64,000 bases of DNA from Strongyloides papillosus (taxonomy: Eukaryota > Nematoda > Chromadorea > Rhabditida > Strongyloididae): assembly GCA_005656395.1 (NCBI GenBank), contig SRSI01000050.1, positions 868,001 to 932,000 of the forward strand. Direction: 5' to 3'. Below are positions 1 to 10,712 of this stretch, in pieces (within the stretch, counting starts at the first letter, position 1; each line of letters begins with the position of its first letter). The translations under genes and the position numbers were made by a program. Below the pieces are notes generated by a model that was not told the origin of the DNA, made no database searches, and worked only from the letters and a program-made list of their open reading frames with translations.

Positions 1-3000
1 TACGTTCTTTTCCACTGGGATGTTTATAACGACAATTGGTATTGATACAATCTTGTCCATGTTTGCAGTTTATGTAATTCCAATAGCTACCTCTTTCAAA
101 AATTGCCTGGATCTTTTTCAAATGAGCAGCAGATATTTGTGGGAATAATATAATTATATCACTATCTTTTGCTGTTGGATTTATCAAGTCAATTAGCTGT
201 CCAACTTTAGTACCTTCATTCCAAACAGAATAGTCAAGTTTAATTATGCATTGTTTTGGAGATTCTAATTTCCCGAAAACACGATTTTTATTAATTTGAA
301 CCTTTTGGGATGTCTCTTCATTAAATGTATACTCAAGCTCCTATTTACATTAAAATATATAATTAAATAAGAAAAAAATAATATAAACAATACCTTTCCT
401 GTTATTTCTAAAAGGTTTTCTATAAATGCACATATTTGGTCTCTTAAAGTTCCACCCATCAAGTGTATCTTCCTATGAGTCTCAAACGCCTCAAATGCTC
501 TAACAAAATTTTTAATTGAAGCAATTCCATTACCTCTACTTGGTGACATAAGACGAAATTGAAAATTCAGTTCACAAGACAAACATGGGTCATTCTTACA
601 TATATGTTGTTCAAATAAATTTCTCATTAATATTATTGGATGCATAGCTTGTATTACACAACTAACATATGGCACAGATTCATCACATATTAATGATACC
701 ATTCCGCTTTTATTATATCTTTCGGAATCCATATCCATAGTTAAACGACTATTTCTTGGTAAAATAGGTTTCTGGTATTGCCACATGATATTTGAATTAT
801 TCCCTATTTCAACTTCATCCTGTATTCCCAAAATACTATTGTCATTGTCTTAAATTAAAAATTATTTCCCATGGAAAAAAAATGACAGTCAACATCATAT
901 ATTTATATATTAATAAACTTAAAAAGTTTTATCACTATGTGTTTTTAATACTTTTGATGCAGTAAGTAAATATAAAAAATTACTTTTTTGGTAAACGAAA
1001 ATTAACGAAGTTAGCTAGTTAATCTTTAATAATTCCTAGATATTATTAGTATTAATTATATAAATGCAGTTGTCCTAACTTTCAGTTACATATTTATATT
1101 ACTTATTTCTTACTTTAATATTATTTATTTAATATTAATAGTTTCAAGCATATATTTTTGAATAAAATAAATTTATTTAAAACTTACTTTGTTCTGAACC
1201 ATTTGCATAAATTGGATTCATTGCCATTTGTACAGTTTCATACGGTATTATATTCAAATATCTCATTTCTGTGTGGCTTCTAGTATTAGGGGCATAACCT
1301 ACACGATCTCTCATTGATAAATTTGACAATATTCCTTCAGAAATTGGTTGAGGCTCTCTGTAATTAACAATTTTAATCAAAAAACCATTATTAATATTCA
1401 ATTATTTTATGGCAACGACTAAAGTACAAATAATATGTGTATATCGTGCTTCTGTTATCAATTTATTGGAGGTTTAGTAATTTGAAAGTAACGTGCCGCC
1501 TATTTCTATATATGCCAAACAATAACTATAAGCTAATTTTAAAGATGGCAATTTTAGAGAAAAATTATAGTAGATTGTTTATAATTTTTAATTTTACCAT
1601 TATTGCAATATTAATTTTAACATAAAAAGAGGACATCAGTTACAGGATATATAATGAACATAAAAATTACTCATTTTTAAATTTTTCAGATATAAAAGAA
1701 ATTAAAAATTTCCCCTAGAAACATTTTTTCCTATATATCATTATGTCTCCAAACACCACTGAAGTTTGTAATTTCATATCACCAATGGCTCTACAAAAAT
1801 TCCTAATGCTTTATATATTCCCTATACAATTTACTGTTGGTATTATTGGTAATCTCCTTAATCTTATTGTACTACTTTCTCAGTAAGTTTACATTTACAT
1901 ATGTTTATATTTTTAATACTATTTTTTTAGTTCTATGAGATCAAAAACAAATAATCTTTTAGCAATAATGGCACTAGCGGATACAATTTTTCTCCTATGT
2001 AATATCCATCAATCTTTTGCTCTAAGTAGTATTAGGACACTCTTTACATGGTTTCGTCGTTTTCTTCTTCACTCAAAATTTCATTGGATAGGACTGACAA
2101 ATATGTGTTCTTTTATCTCTGCATGGTATTTGTTTACATAGTATATTAATAGTTAACATTTTGATTTAGGTTAATTGTATTGGTTTCTTTAGAAAGAGTC
2201 ACTGCAATATCCTTCCCACTCAAAAGTCGTCATATTTGGAATTCAAAAATTTTAATAATTATTGTTTGTAGTGTAGTTATGGCATCCTTCATTCTAACAT
2301 TACATTGGCACATAACTCATACCGTAGAAAAAATTATAATGAATGTAACAACCATTAATGAAACAACAGGATTAGAGGAAATCTCATCTACTAAAATCCT
2401 TCAACAACTTGCACCAAGAGAAGGAATGTTAAAATTCTCTATTTGGTCATCAACATTGGAAATGATTTTTTTAGTTATCGTCCCCGTAACTATAGTTCTG
2501 ACACTAAACATTCTCCTTGTTCATGCATTACGTAAACAAAGAACATGTGACGTAAAGAGCCAAAAACGGGCAACAAAAATTGTTTTAATCATTGCAACAA
2601 CATTTACATTATGTAACGTACCTTCAGCTGCATTACAGATATGGAAGCTATTATCACCTAGTGTTGAGGCGTCCTTATTATTTTTTAACTTAGCGACTCT
2701 TAGTAACAGTCTAGTCATAACAGGAAAGATTTCAAATTTTTATCTTTTTTGTTCATGGAGTGAACATTATAGAAAAAAATTTTGTAAAATAGTTGAAAAA
2801 GAGCTCCCTAGATTATTTTGGGTAGCAAGAACAGTAAATGAAAAAAAACAATCATATATACATAAAATGTCTTCACAGAATACTACTACTACAGAAAGTA
2901 AACAACGTCCTCCCAAGGTAAAACAATATAGTGTTAGAACGTTAGATGAAAATGGGGAAATTGTAGAAAGATTAATTAAATAGTAATTTTTTTTTAAAAA

Positions 3001-4201
3001 AATTATATATTTCAAAAAATTTTTATCTGTTAAAATTTACCTGATAGCTGGTGAACAAAATTGCGGTGGCCAATAGGATGCCATATGCCCAGGTGACAGT
3101 GGTACGAAAGGTATAATATTTAATGGTATATTTGTATTAAATATTGATATTGGTGGGTAATTTTCAATGGGATCAGCAAAATTAGGTTCATAATTGTATA
3201 AGTTACAAACAGGAGATTCACTATTTGTTAATAAATTAATTGTACCAATATTATCTCCAAATGCTATACATTCATCTGTTGGACTTATGTCAATACAAGT
3301 AATATGGTTACTTTCTTGATCTATAAAAAAGTTGTTTTGTTCTGTTGGTTTCGATAGTGAAGAAAATGCAACTTGACGATTTTGAGATATATAAATAAAA
3401 TAATCTTCCGATATTGAGGTTAAAAATCTACAGTAATTTGGTGGGAATGTACAATTAATAACAGGCAATGGCCTAAGAGTACGAAGATCAAATACCTTCA
3501 AAAACATATCTTGTCTAAATCCTTTGTAATTCCAAGTACAACCACAAGTCATCAACTTATTTCCACTAATATCAAAATCATAAACACAACCCTTGTGAGC
3601 CATTAAATCTGTTATTACATTTAATGATTGTTTATCTCTAAGTGAAACCTATAATTTATTCATGTTTGTAGTTATAAATAAATGATAACAAAAAAAAACT
3701 TACTGCTCCTTTATTATCACATGTAAAAATAAAATCGTTATTTTCTTTTATAAGTCCACAATCATCTTTTTTTTTATCCCAAACAACACGAACCTCCTTT
3801 TGTTGTTCCAAATCTATAGTACAAAATGACTTTGGAGAAGCTCTTAATAAAACATGTGAACTATTGTTTTTATAAATATGACTACATTGAATATCTGTCA
3901 TATTTGGAGTTTTAATAAAAGAATAAGGTGTACCTCCTCTAGAATATATAGCAAAAGTATCTTTGGAAATGGAAAGTACATAGTCCTCAACAACTTCAAT
4001 ATTCCTAATCATATCATTGAATACAGGAAATGCTGTATATTTAGTATCTTCTAAAGGAAGAATCGAACCAACTCTTCCTTTTATAGTTCCATACCACAAC
4101 AAACTCTGATAAGGGTCAAATTTTATACATGACATTGCCTCCAGATCATGGTTCGTTGAAAATAAACAACCATATTGAACACTACTTTCTGATCCATTCA
4201 T
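1..4201 (-). CDS. PAN2: PAN2, poly(A)-nuclease deadenylation complex catalytic subunit (3' part off the window)
   Basis: The catalytic subunit of the PAN2-PAN3 deadenylase, which trims mRNA poly(A) tails in the cytoplasm. I read exons at 4201-3704, 3648-3041, 1357-1188, 848-394 and 340 to the left edge; all joins keep frame, giving about 690 residues here. Exons 1-2 encode the N-terminal WD40 propeller, with VSLRDKQSL and an AHKG..YDFDISGN..MTCG stretch typical of PAN2. Exon 3 carries VGYAPNTRS, matching the family's GYAPNPR motif just before the UCH-like domain. Exon 4 has CVIQAMHPI, CLSCEL and NFVRAFEAF of the catalytically dead UCH-like domain. The exonuclease domain should lie beyond the edge. 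Exon 5 ends with an unexpected CCCH finger (see findings). The 1683-bp intron 1358-3040 holds a GPCR gene on the other strand. Confidence 0.85.
1743..2983 (+). CDS. Rhodopsin-like (class A) peptide-type GPCR, nested in a PAN2 intron
   Basis: A seven-transmembrane receptor of 382 residues, presumably at the plasma membrane and coupled to a G protein; the ligand is unknown. Exons are 1743-1882, 1931-2125 and 2170-2983, with 48- and 44-bp introns. TM1 has the conserved GN (GIIGNLLNLIVLL), TM2 has LLAIMALAD, and TM3 begins after a conserved Cys and ends LVSLERVTAI, so ER replaces the usual DRY. TM6 has CNVPSA and TM7 ends NFYLFCSWSEHYRKKF. The layout resembles the nematode neuropeptide/FMRFamide-like receptor families, but I cannot assign a member. 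The tail is hydrophilic with Thr and Lys runs. The whole gene sits inside an intron of PAN2 in the opposite orientation. Confidence 0.85.
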
Positions 4202-6003
4202 TTCCTTTTTTTAACTTTAACGAAGATACAATAAACCTAGTCCAAAAGAATAGATAAAAAAATGAATGTTTAATATATAATTTCTTTTTATTGTAATATT
4301 GTTAAATATTCTTTGTATTCAAATTTTATTTTATCTAAGTATATTCAATATAAAAGCTTTCAAATTATTAAAATTATTGGAACGAAATATAAAAATAATA
4401 AAATATATACGACAGTAATTTCATTTACAAAAGTACATTTTTAAAGTGTATTACTGGTAATTAAAAACAATTTTTAAAAAAAAAAAGATTTAAAATAAAA
4501 AAACAAATTGACATTTTTTGATTTTTAGTGCATTTAAATTATTTGTAAGTTCATTATAATATTAATCCATTATAGACAATTAAAAAATGTTAACAATTGT
4601 AAAGTGTAAACTTGTCTCCTCTCCAAAAAAAAAAATAAATGTATAAATATTATGATGGATAAATAATAAGAATAATGGAGATCAGAATGTTAAAAAAAAC
4701 AGATCGCTTGTGAAATACCACTACATAATAAGCTTTATCTGCGCATCACGTTTCCAAATAATTAGTATAAAAGTAGTTTTCCATATGAGACAAATGTCAA
4801 TTTTTTTCTAAAAGAACTTTCTTCAACATTGTTTTAATAGTAAAATATAAGATGTCTGTTTACTGAGAAAATATCAATATATCATTAATAATCCATCTTC
4901 CTTTAGTCACGTCAAAAAAAAGGATCTTTGTTATTCCAAAGGAAATTAGTTTTATCTTCCAAATATTCTTCTATCTTTGATATATTACTGAATATATCTT
5001 TCTCTTATCAAAATTACTTGATGTATATTTAGTAAAATACGCATGGTTTGTAATTAAGAAAAAAATATAAATTATTTGTCACAAATGCCACAAGGCATTT
5101 AAAAAGTAATTAATCTATCTTTTCATACATGATACTAAATATTCGTTGTTATTGTTAGCTAATGATTAACAATAACAATATTAAACAAATAATGAGGAAA
5201 ATTTCTTTTTTGAATTATTAATTTATTAGTTGAATAAATGAATATCGTATTATATACACAATCGTTGATTCTATAGCAATTAATAATTATATATAGATAT
5301 ATCAATATTATGTATTAAAACATGTACATTGTGGGTATGTAAACAACAATAATATGTATCATATGATCTTAAGAGTCGCCATATATTAGTAGTTTGATTT
5401 GAAATATATACGTATCTATGCATGAATCAATTTCGTGAAATTTCCTACATTTTTTTTGTTTCTTTTCTAAAATTTTTATGTTTATGTTCCAAAAGTCGTA
5501 TTCAAATTTTAAATAAAACTCTTGAAGCGATATTTCTTGTAGTATCTTGGAGTTAGCTAGCCGAGAACAAGTATATGTGTCGACCTTACAATATTATTAT
5601 TTATAAATAACTTAATAATAACTTTACTTTCCACTGAAGCGGGTATATCTTTACAACGACATAAAATCAGTTTGATTTTTTTTCTATAGTATTGTTTATT
5701 TCTAACTTTACCATCTATAAATGTTTAGATTTGGATAATCTATGGCTTTATTTTAACACACATAATTTTATAATACATTTAAAATAATTTCAAACAATTA
5801 ATGTATAAACTTTAAAATTTGTTTATAATTATTATAAAGTAAAAGGTTGGTAAAATAGTTAAGCATTAATTAGTTTTAATTACTGTTTAATGAGCAATTT
5901 ATTACCTAAGCCTGTGTTACTATTTCAAATATAGAAAGATTTGTCTTGTTTTTTTGAATAAAAGGGTTCTATCAGCATTTTTTTCTGAACATTCATAACT
6001 ATA
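4202..6003. other. Intergenic region between divergent PAN2 and ZAK-like genes
   Basis: About 1.8 kb of AT-rich sequence with no supported coding exon. It must contain the promoters of PAN2 (left) and the MAP3K20-like gene (right). The one clear structure is a perfect 12-bp inverted repeat at 5146-5178, listed separately. Confidence 0.6.
5146..5178. repeat. 12-bp perfect inverted repeat made of ATTGTT/AACAAT units
   Basis: TTGTTATTGTTA (5146-5157) and TAACAATAACAA (5167-5178) are perfect reverse complements around a 9-base loop. Each arm contains AACAAT/ATTGTT, the core site of SOX-type HMG-box factors. It lies about 830 bp upstream of the ZAK-like start codon. Regulatory function is inferred only. 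Confidence 0.4.
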
Positions 6004-8522
6004 ATGCCTACTACATTTACGACTGGTACGCCTCCCGAAGACGATGACAGTACTGATAAGGAATCAAATTGTATGAGTATGGAAAGAACTGTCAACTATC
6101 CTATTATTCCAAGAGAAGAGTTAATTCTTCAAGACCAACTTGGAGTGGGAACATTTGGAACTGTTTATAAAGGGTACTGGCAAACAAAATATCTAGATGT
6201 TGCAATGAAAAAAGTTTTTGAATTAGATAAAGAGGCTGAGATATTAGCTCAAATTAGGCACAGGAATATTATAAAATTTTATGGTGTTGCATTAGCTAAA
6301 CCTGATTACTATATTGTAACAGAATTCGCTGCCAATGGTTCTTTGTATGAAAGAATTCATGTGGAGAAGAAAGATATAAGTTTCGATCAAATGTTACAAT
6401 GGGCTACTCAGGTATTTTTTTTGTATTTTTTTTATTTATGTCACAATAAAATAATTTAAAGATTGCGCATGGTGTTGCTTATTTACATTATGAAGCTCCT
6501 CTTACAATTATACATCGTGATTTGAAGTCGAAAAATATTGTACTAGGTAATAAGATGGTTTGTAAATTATGTGATTTTGGTACATCAAAAGATTTAACCC
6601 ATTCATTTACTGAACCTTCATGGGGTGGAACTGCTGCATGGATGAGTCCAGAAATGATTAATCAACGTGAAGGAATCACTACAGCTTGTGATGTCTGGAG
6701 TTTCTCAATTGTTTTATGGGAAATGATAGCAAGAGAGATTCCATACAAAGGGTTAACTGAATTTAAAATATTCTCAATTATATCATCACACGGAGTTCGT
6801 TTAGTTGTACCTGAAAGTTGTCCCACTGAATTGGCAACCTTAATAAAAAGTTGTTGGAGAACAGAACCAAAAAACAGACTGGACATGAGAGAAGTTATTA
6901 CAAAACTTGAGCTTATGGCAAAGAATGATGATCTTAATGATGAATGTCGCAGGTTTATGGAAAGAAAACTTGAATGGATGCATGAAATTGAAGAACAAAT
7001 ATCACAATTAAATGAATTAAAAATGGATTTAGCTAGGAAAGCTGAAGAGTTAGACAGGAGAGAGAATGCCCTTAAAGTAAGAGAATTGAGTCAGAGAAAT
7101 TTAAAATTGCTAAAAAATAGTACTAATGACATAAGTAATGCCATAACATGGGGTGAAGATCAAGTTTTAAAATGGGCAAAAAATGTCGCTACAGCAATGT
7201 GTCTTGATCCTGCGATAACAGAAAAAAGTATAGACCTTATATGTAAAATCATTAAGAAATATAAAATTGATGGACAAAAATTGTTAGCCATCACAGCAAA
7301 AGACTTAGAAATGTTAGGTTTGGAGAATATTCATCTTCGAGTGGTATTTGCACTTGAAATTGAACAATTAAGATATAAATTTAATGAACATGCTGATATA
7401 CAACGATTCCCTTCTCTTAAAATGTCTGTAAACTTTGATGCTCTCAAGAAAATTGAAAAAAATAATCTTTTACTTTTTGATATTAATATACAAATGTTTT
7501 TATACATTAGGAAACTTAAGAATAACCAGTCTAAGTTTAAAGTTTTTGTTGATAGTGACTGGACAGATGAATCCGCCCATTCCGAGATTCCCCATGAAAT
7601 TGATCATTCATCACACGTTATTAAAGAAGTTTGTATAACAATACTAGACAAATTCGAAGCTGTTCTGGTAGACGTTGTACGATGTGATCATTCACCTTTT
7701 GGATATAACGAGTGGTCTGAAGTGCCCCAAGATTCATCGCCTGTTAAAGTAATATGCCAAATTAATTTTAGCGAACAAGTTGTTTCACCGCAAAGTCATT
7801 CATTTGAAACTAAAATTGTACAGTTTGACAAGATGGAATGCTTAGTTAGTAAAGATGTAAATTTAAAATTAAAGCCATTTGCCACAGAGACATCATTAAG
7901 TAGAGCTAACAACAGTTACAGTGATATGGTAAGTATAAAAATTTCCATTTAACAATAATAAAAATTTTAGCGCACCTCAATGTCAAATATCAATCTCCAA
8001 GGTGTATGGAAGAATAGACGTGATTCTTTTTGCACAAGTCTACACACAACACCCCTAGAATCTCCAGAAATTTCAGCTTATCCACCCATCAACCCACTAA
8101 GTTTACACTATAACAAAAATAAATTTGAAGTAAATTATGCAGATATAGTTTCTTCTCATGATCAACCAAGTTCTCCACAATTTGGACTATCAAACAAAGA
8201 ACAACCATACCAAAAATTTGGTAATGTGAAATCACGTAACAACACCGATGTACATAACAAGACACCAACGACCGGAGCAACATTTTCATTGTTCACTGAT
8301 AGTGAAGATGAATACACAATTGTTAGAAAGAAAAAAATCAACCACATGTCAAAATATAAAGATGTAAATATTTGCTCTCCTGTTGATAAAAGGTTAATTA
8401 ACAGTAATAGAACGGGTATACTGAAAAAGCCTACTCCTTCTCGTCAACACGTGCCTTCATCATTATTAATGAGTGACTTCGAGATAACTTTTGATAATAG
8501 ATTAAAAAAGAAACAACATTAA
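6004..8522 (+). CDS. MAP3K20: ZAK / MAP3K20-type mixed-lineage kinase
   Basis: A MAP kinase kinase kinase of the ZAK family, which in animals senses stalled or collided ribosomes and activates p38/JNK. Exons 6004-6411, 6462-7928 and 7971-8522 give 808 residues, close to the long human isoform. Order: kinase domain from about residue 40 (GVGTFG loop, Lys in VAMKK near 69, HRDLKSKN at 154-161, DFG at 174-176, WMSPE), a coiled coil at about 300-345 (EEQISQLNELKMDLARKAEELDRRENAL), a SAM domain at about 365-440, a region matching the ZAK-specific C-terminal segment, and near residue 738 a basic EYTIVRKKK motif like the WTKVEYRKK motif of the vertebrate ribosome-binding tail. All catalytic residues are intact. 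The next gene downstream, ORC1, starts 325 bp away on the same strand. Confidence 0.9.
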
Positions 8523-8847
8523 ATTTTAAAACGATAAATAATAACATATTCCACCTAATTTTTTTAAATATGAAATAAACATTTATCTTAAATTGTTATT
8601 TTTAATACGCACTTTTAATGACAAATTCTTTTAAGCAGTCATATTAAACTTCATTATGAATTTTTGGCGCCACCATTGTCTTATAAATGAACGCATTACC
8701 AAATCATGTATCATGTTTCGGAATTTTGTAACGAAAGGATAAAATTACTAGTTTTAATTATACAGGTACTTAAGTTCATAGATTTTAATTTTTAAGTATT
8801 TTAAGTAAGTTTTTTCGGTAGTTAGACTATTTATTTTATTTTAGTTA
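8523..8847. other. ZAK-like 3' end to ORC1 start
   Basis: 325 bp holding the 3' untranslated region of the kinase gene (AAATAAA-like signal near 8573) and the ORC1 promoter with an E2F-type octamer. A splice acceptor (TTATTTTAG) ends 4 bases before the ORC1 ATG, as expected for trans-splicing. Confidence 0.55.
8663..8670 (+). promoter_or_regulatory. E2F-type site upstream of ORC1
   Basis: TTTGGCGC, in the wider TTTTTGGCGCCACC, is a perfect match to the E2F/DP consensus TTTSSCGC. It ends 177 bp before the ORC1 start codon and points towards the gene. ORC1 is a classic E2F target in animals. The same octamer sits upstream of ORC4 in this window. Confidence 0.6.
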
Positions 8848-10644
8848 ATGACGCCAAGTAGTAAACGAAAGTCTCGTAGACTTGTAGTTGAAGAAAAGTT
8901 AAGAAATACAAGGAGCAGAACGAGAAAAACTACGACACCAAAAGAGAAATCGGAACTTTTAGAAACTCCATCTAAGAGGAATTTAAGAAAACAGTTAGAC
9001 TCTCTTTCTATAGATGATTCAGTACCAGAAAATAGCGAAAAGAGATTTACAAGATCAGCTGCAAGGAAGTCATTTCGTGCTCATGATATCGCCAATATAC
9101 CTGGCAATGAGTGCAATCCTTTGACACCGATTGTTATTTCAAGATCTGGAGGGACAGTAAGAAAGAAATCTAAACCAAGAGGCAGGCCACCAAGTAGGAA
9201 AGAAAATCATAGTGAGGATGATTCTTTTGAGGTGTCGTGTGATGATGAAAATTTGGGAAATTCACCTTCGGAGAGCACGCGTGGCAAATGTGTGACACCA
9301 GTTATTGTTTCAAAACGTACGGGAACTGTTAGAAAAAAGTCAAAACCAAGAAATAAGTCAAAAAGTAGAAAGGAGAATCTTTTTGCAAATTCTTCTTTTG
9401 AATCATCTGGTGGCCGTAGAAATTTAAAAAGTCCAGGGAAGAAATCAAAAAACACTTCTAACGAATGTCCAACACCAGTTAAAAAATCAAGAAAATCACA
9501 AAAAGGTGTTAAAGAGAAAGAAACTGGATTTAAAGGTTTATTAAGGTGTCTACATACATCCGAAGTTCCAAATGAACTTACATGCCGTGAAGAGGAAACA
9601 AAGAAAATAAAATCTTTCGTAAAATCTGCGATCTCACCATCTGGTACAAGTTCAGCTATGTATATTTCTGGTGTACCTGGGACGGGTAAGACGGCATCTA
9701 CACTTAAAGTATTAAATGAACTTCATGAGTCGAAAAGAAGTAAATTTGACTATTGCTATGTTAACGGCATGGAATTACCTCAACCTAATCGAGTTTTTGT
9801 CGAAATTTACAAAACTATATTTGGAGGAAAAAAGATTTCACCATTAAATGCTAGGAGGATATTGAATGAGAAATTCCAGATATCTGAAAAGAGAAAACCT
9901 CTTATAATTCTAATTGATGAGTTAGATTTGCTTTGTACAAAGAAATTAGACATAATCTATGATATATTTAATTGGACAACAACTCCCTCTGCCAAAGTTT
10001 CAGTTATTGCTATTGCAAATACACTTGACTTACCAGAAAGACTTTTAAATCAACGAATCACCTCAAGACTTGGTGCAAATAGAATCTGCTTTCAACCATA
10101 CGAACATGAGCAGATTGCAAAAATTATCAAAAAAAGAACTGAAGGCTTTGCTGGACTTTCTGAAGATGCTATTAACTTGGCCTCAAGAAAGGTTGCTGCT
10201 TTAAATGGAGATCTAAGAAAAGCTTTGGATATACTTACCCGAGCAACAGAAATGGCAATGGAAAAAAATTTAGACACCGTTACTATACATTGTGTAACTG
10301 CTGCCATCCAAGAATCATCTTCAGGAATTGATGTTGAGTATGTAAGAGGTCTATCTTTACATGAGAAGTATATTATTGAAGCGTGTATCTCTCAACAACT
10401 ATCATCAGGTTTAGAAGAGATGACTGTCTACGATTCTTATCAACAATACAAACGTGTTTGTTTAGAAAGAGATGTTAATCCTACTCCATTAGAAAATTTT
10501 GGTAGACTAATAAATAGAATGGGGGAATGTAATTTACTCTCATTAAACAAATTTAATGGTTCAATGTTGTTTAGAGTTTTTAAACTTGGTATGACATTAT
10601 CTGAAACCAAATTTTGTTTGGAAAATGCAGAGAAAAGAAGTTAA
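8848..10644 (+). CDS. ORC1: ORC1, origin recognition complex subunit 1
   Basis: The AAA+ ATPase subunit of the origin recognition complex, which loads MCM helicases onto chromatin in the nucleus. One exon, 598 residues. The N-terminal 230 residues are basic and low-complexity with two tandem repeats and many TP sites, and I see no BAH domain, as in known nematode ORC1. The AAA+ core starts near residue 235 (LRCLHTSEVPNELTCRE). Walker A is GVPGTGKT near 275, Walker B is LIILIDELDLL near 355, then AIANTLDLPERLLNQRITSRLG with sensor 1 and the arginine finger, and CFQPYEHEQI and VAALNGDLRKALDIL at sensor 2. The C-terminal winged helix is present. An E2F-type site lies upstream. The stop is only 68 bp from the convergent UNC-89-like gene. 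Confidence 0.95.
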   Translation: MTPSSKRKSRRLVVEEKLRNTRSRTRKTTTPKEKSELLETPSKRNLRKQLDSLSIDDSVPENSEKRFTRSAARKSFRAHDIANIPGNECNPLTPIVISRSGGTVRKKSKPRGRPPSRKENHSEDDSFEVSCDDENLGNSPSESTRGKCVTPVIVSKRTGTVRKKSKPRNKSKSRKENLFANSSFESSGGRRNLKSPGKKSKNTSNECPTPVKKSRKSQKGVKEKETGFKGLLRCLHTSEVPNELTCREEETKKIKSFVKSAISPSGTSSAMYISGVPGTGKTASTLKVLNELHESKRSKFDYCYVNGMELPQPNRVFVEIYKTIFGGKKISPLNARRILNEKFQISEKRKPLIILIDELDLLCTKKLDIIYDIFNWTTTPSAKVSVIAIANTLDLPERLLNQRITSRLGANRICFQPYEHEQIAKIIKKRTEGFAGLSEDAINLASRKVAALNGDLRKALDILTRATEMAMEKNLDTVTIHCVTAAIQESSSGIDVEYVRGLSLHEKYIIEACISQQLSSGLEEMTVYDSYQQYKRVCLERDVNPTPLENFGRLINRMGECNLLSLNKFNGSMLFRVFKLGMTLSETKFCLENAEKRS

Positions 10645-10712
10645 TTTTTATATATTTGTGTAATATTTTGTATATAATTATTTTAACAATTATAAAGCTT
10701 TTTTTTATTTAT

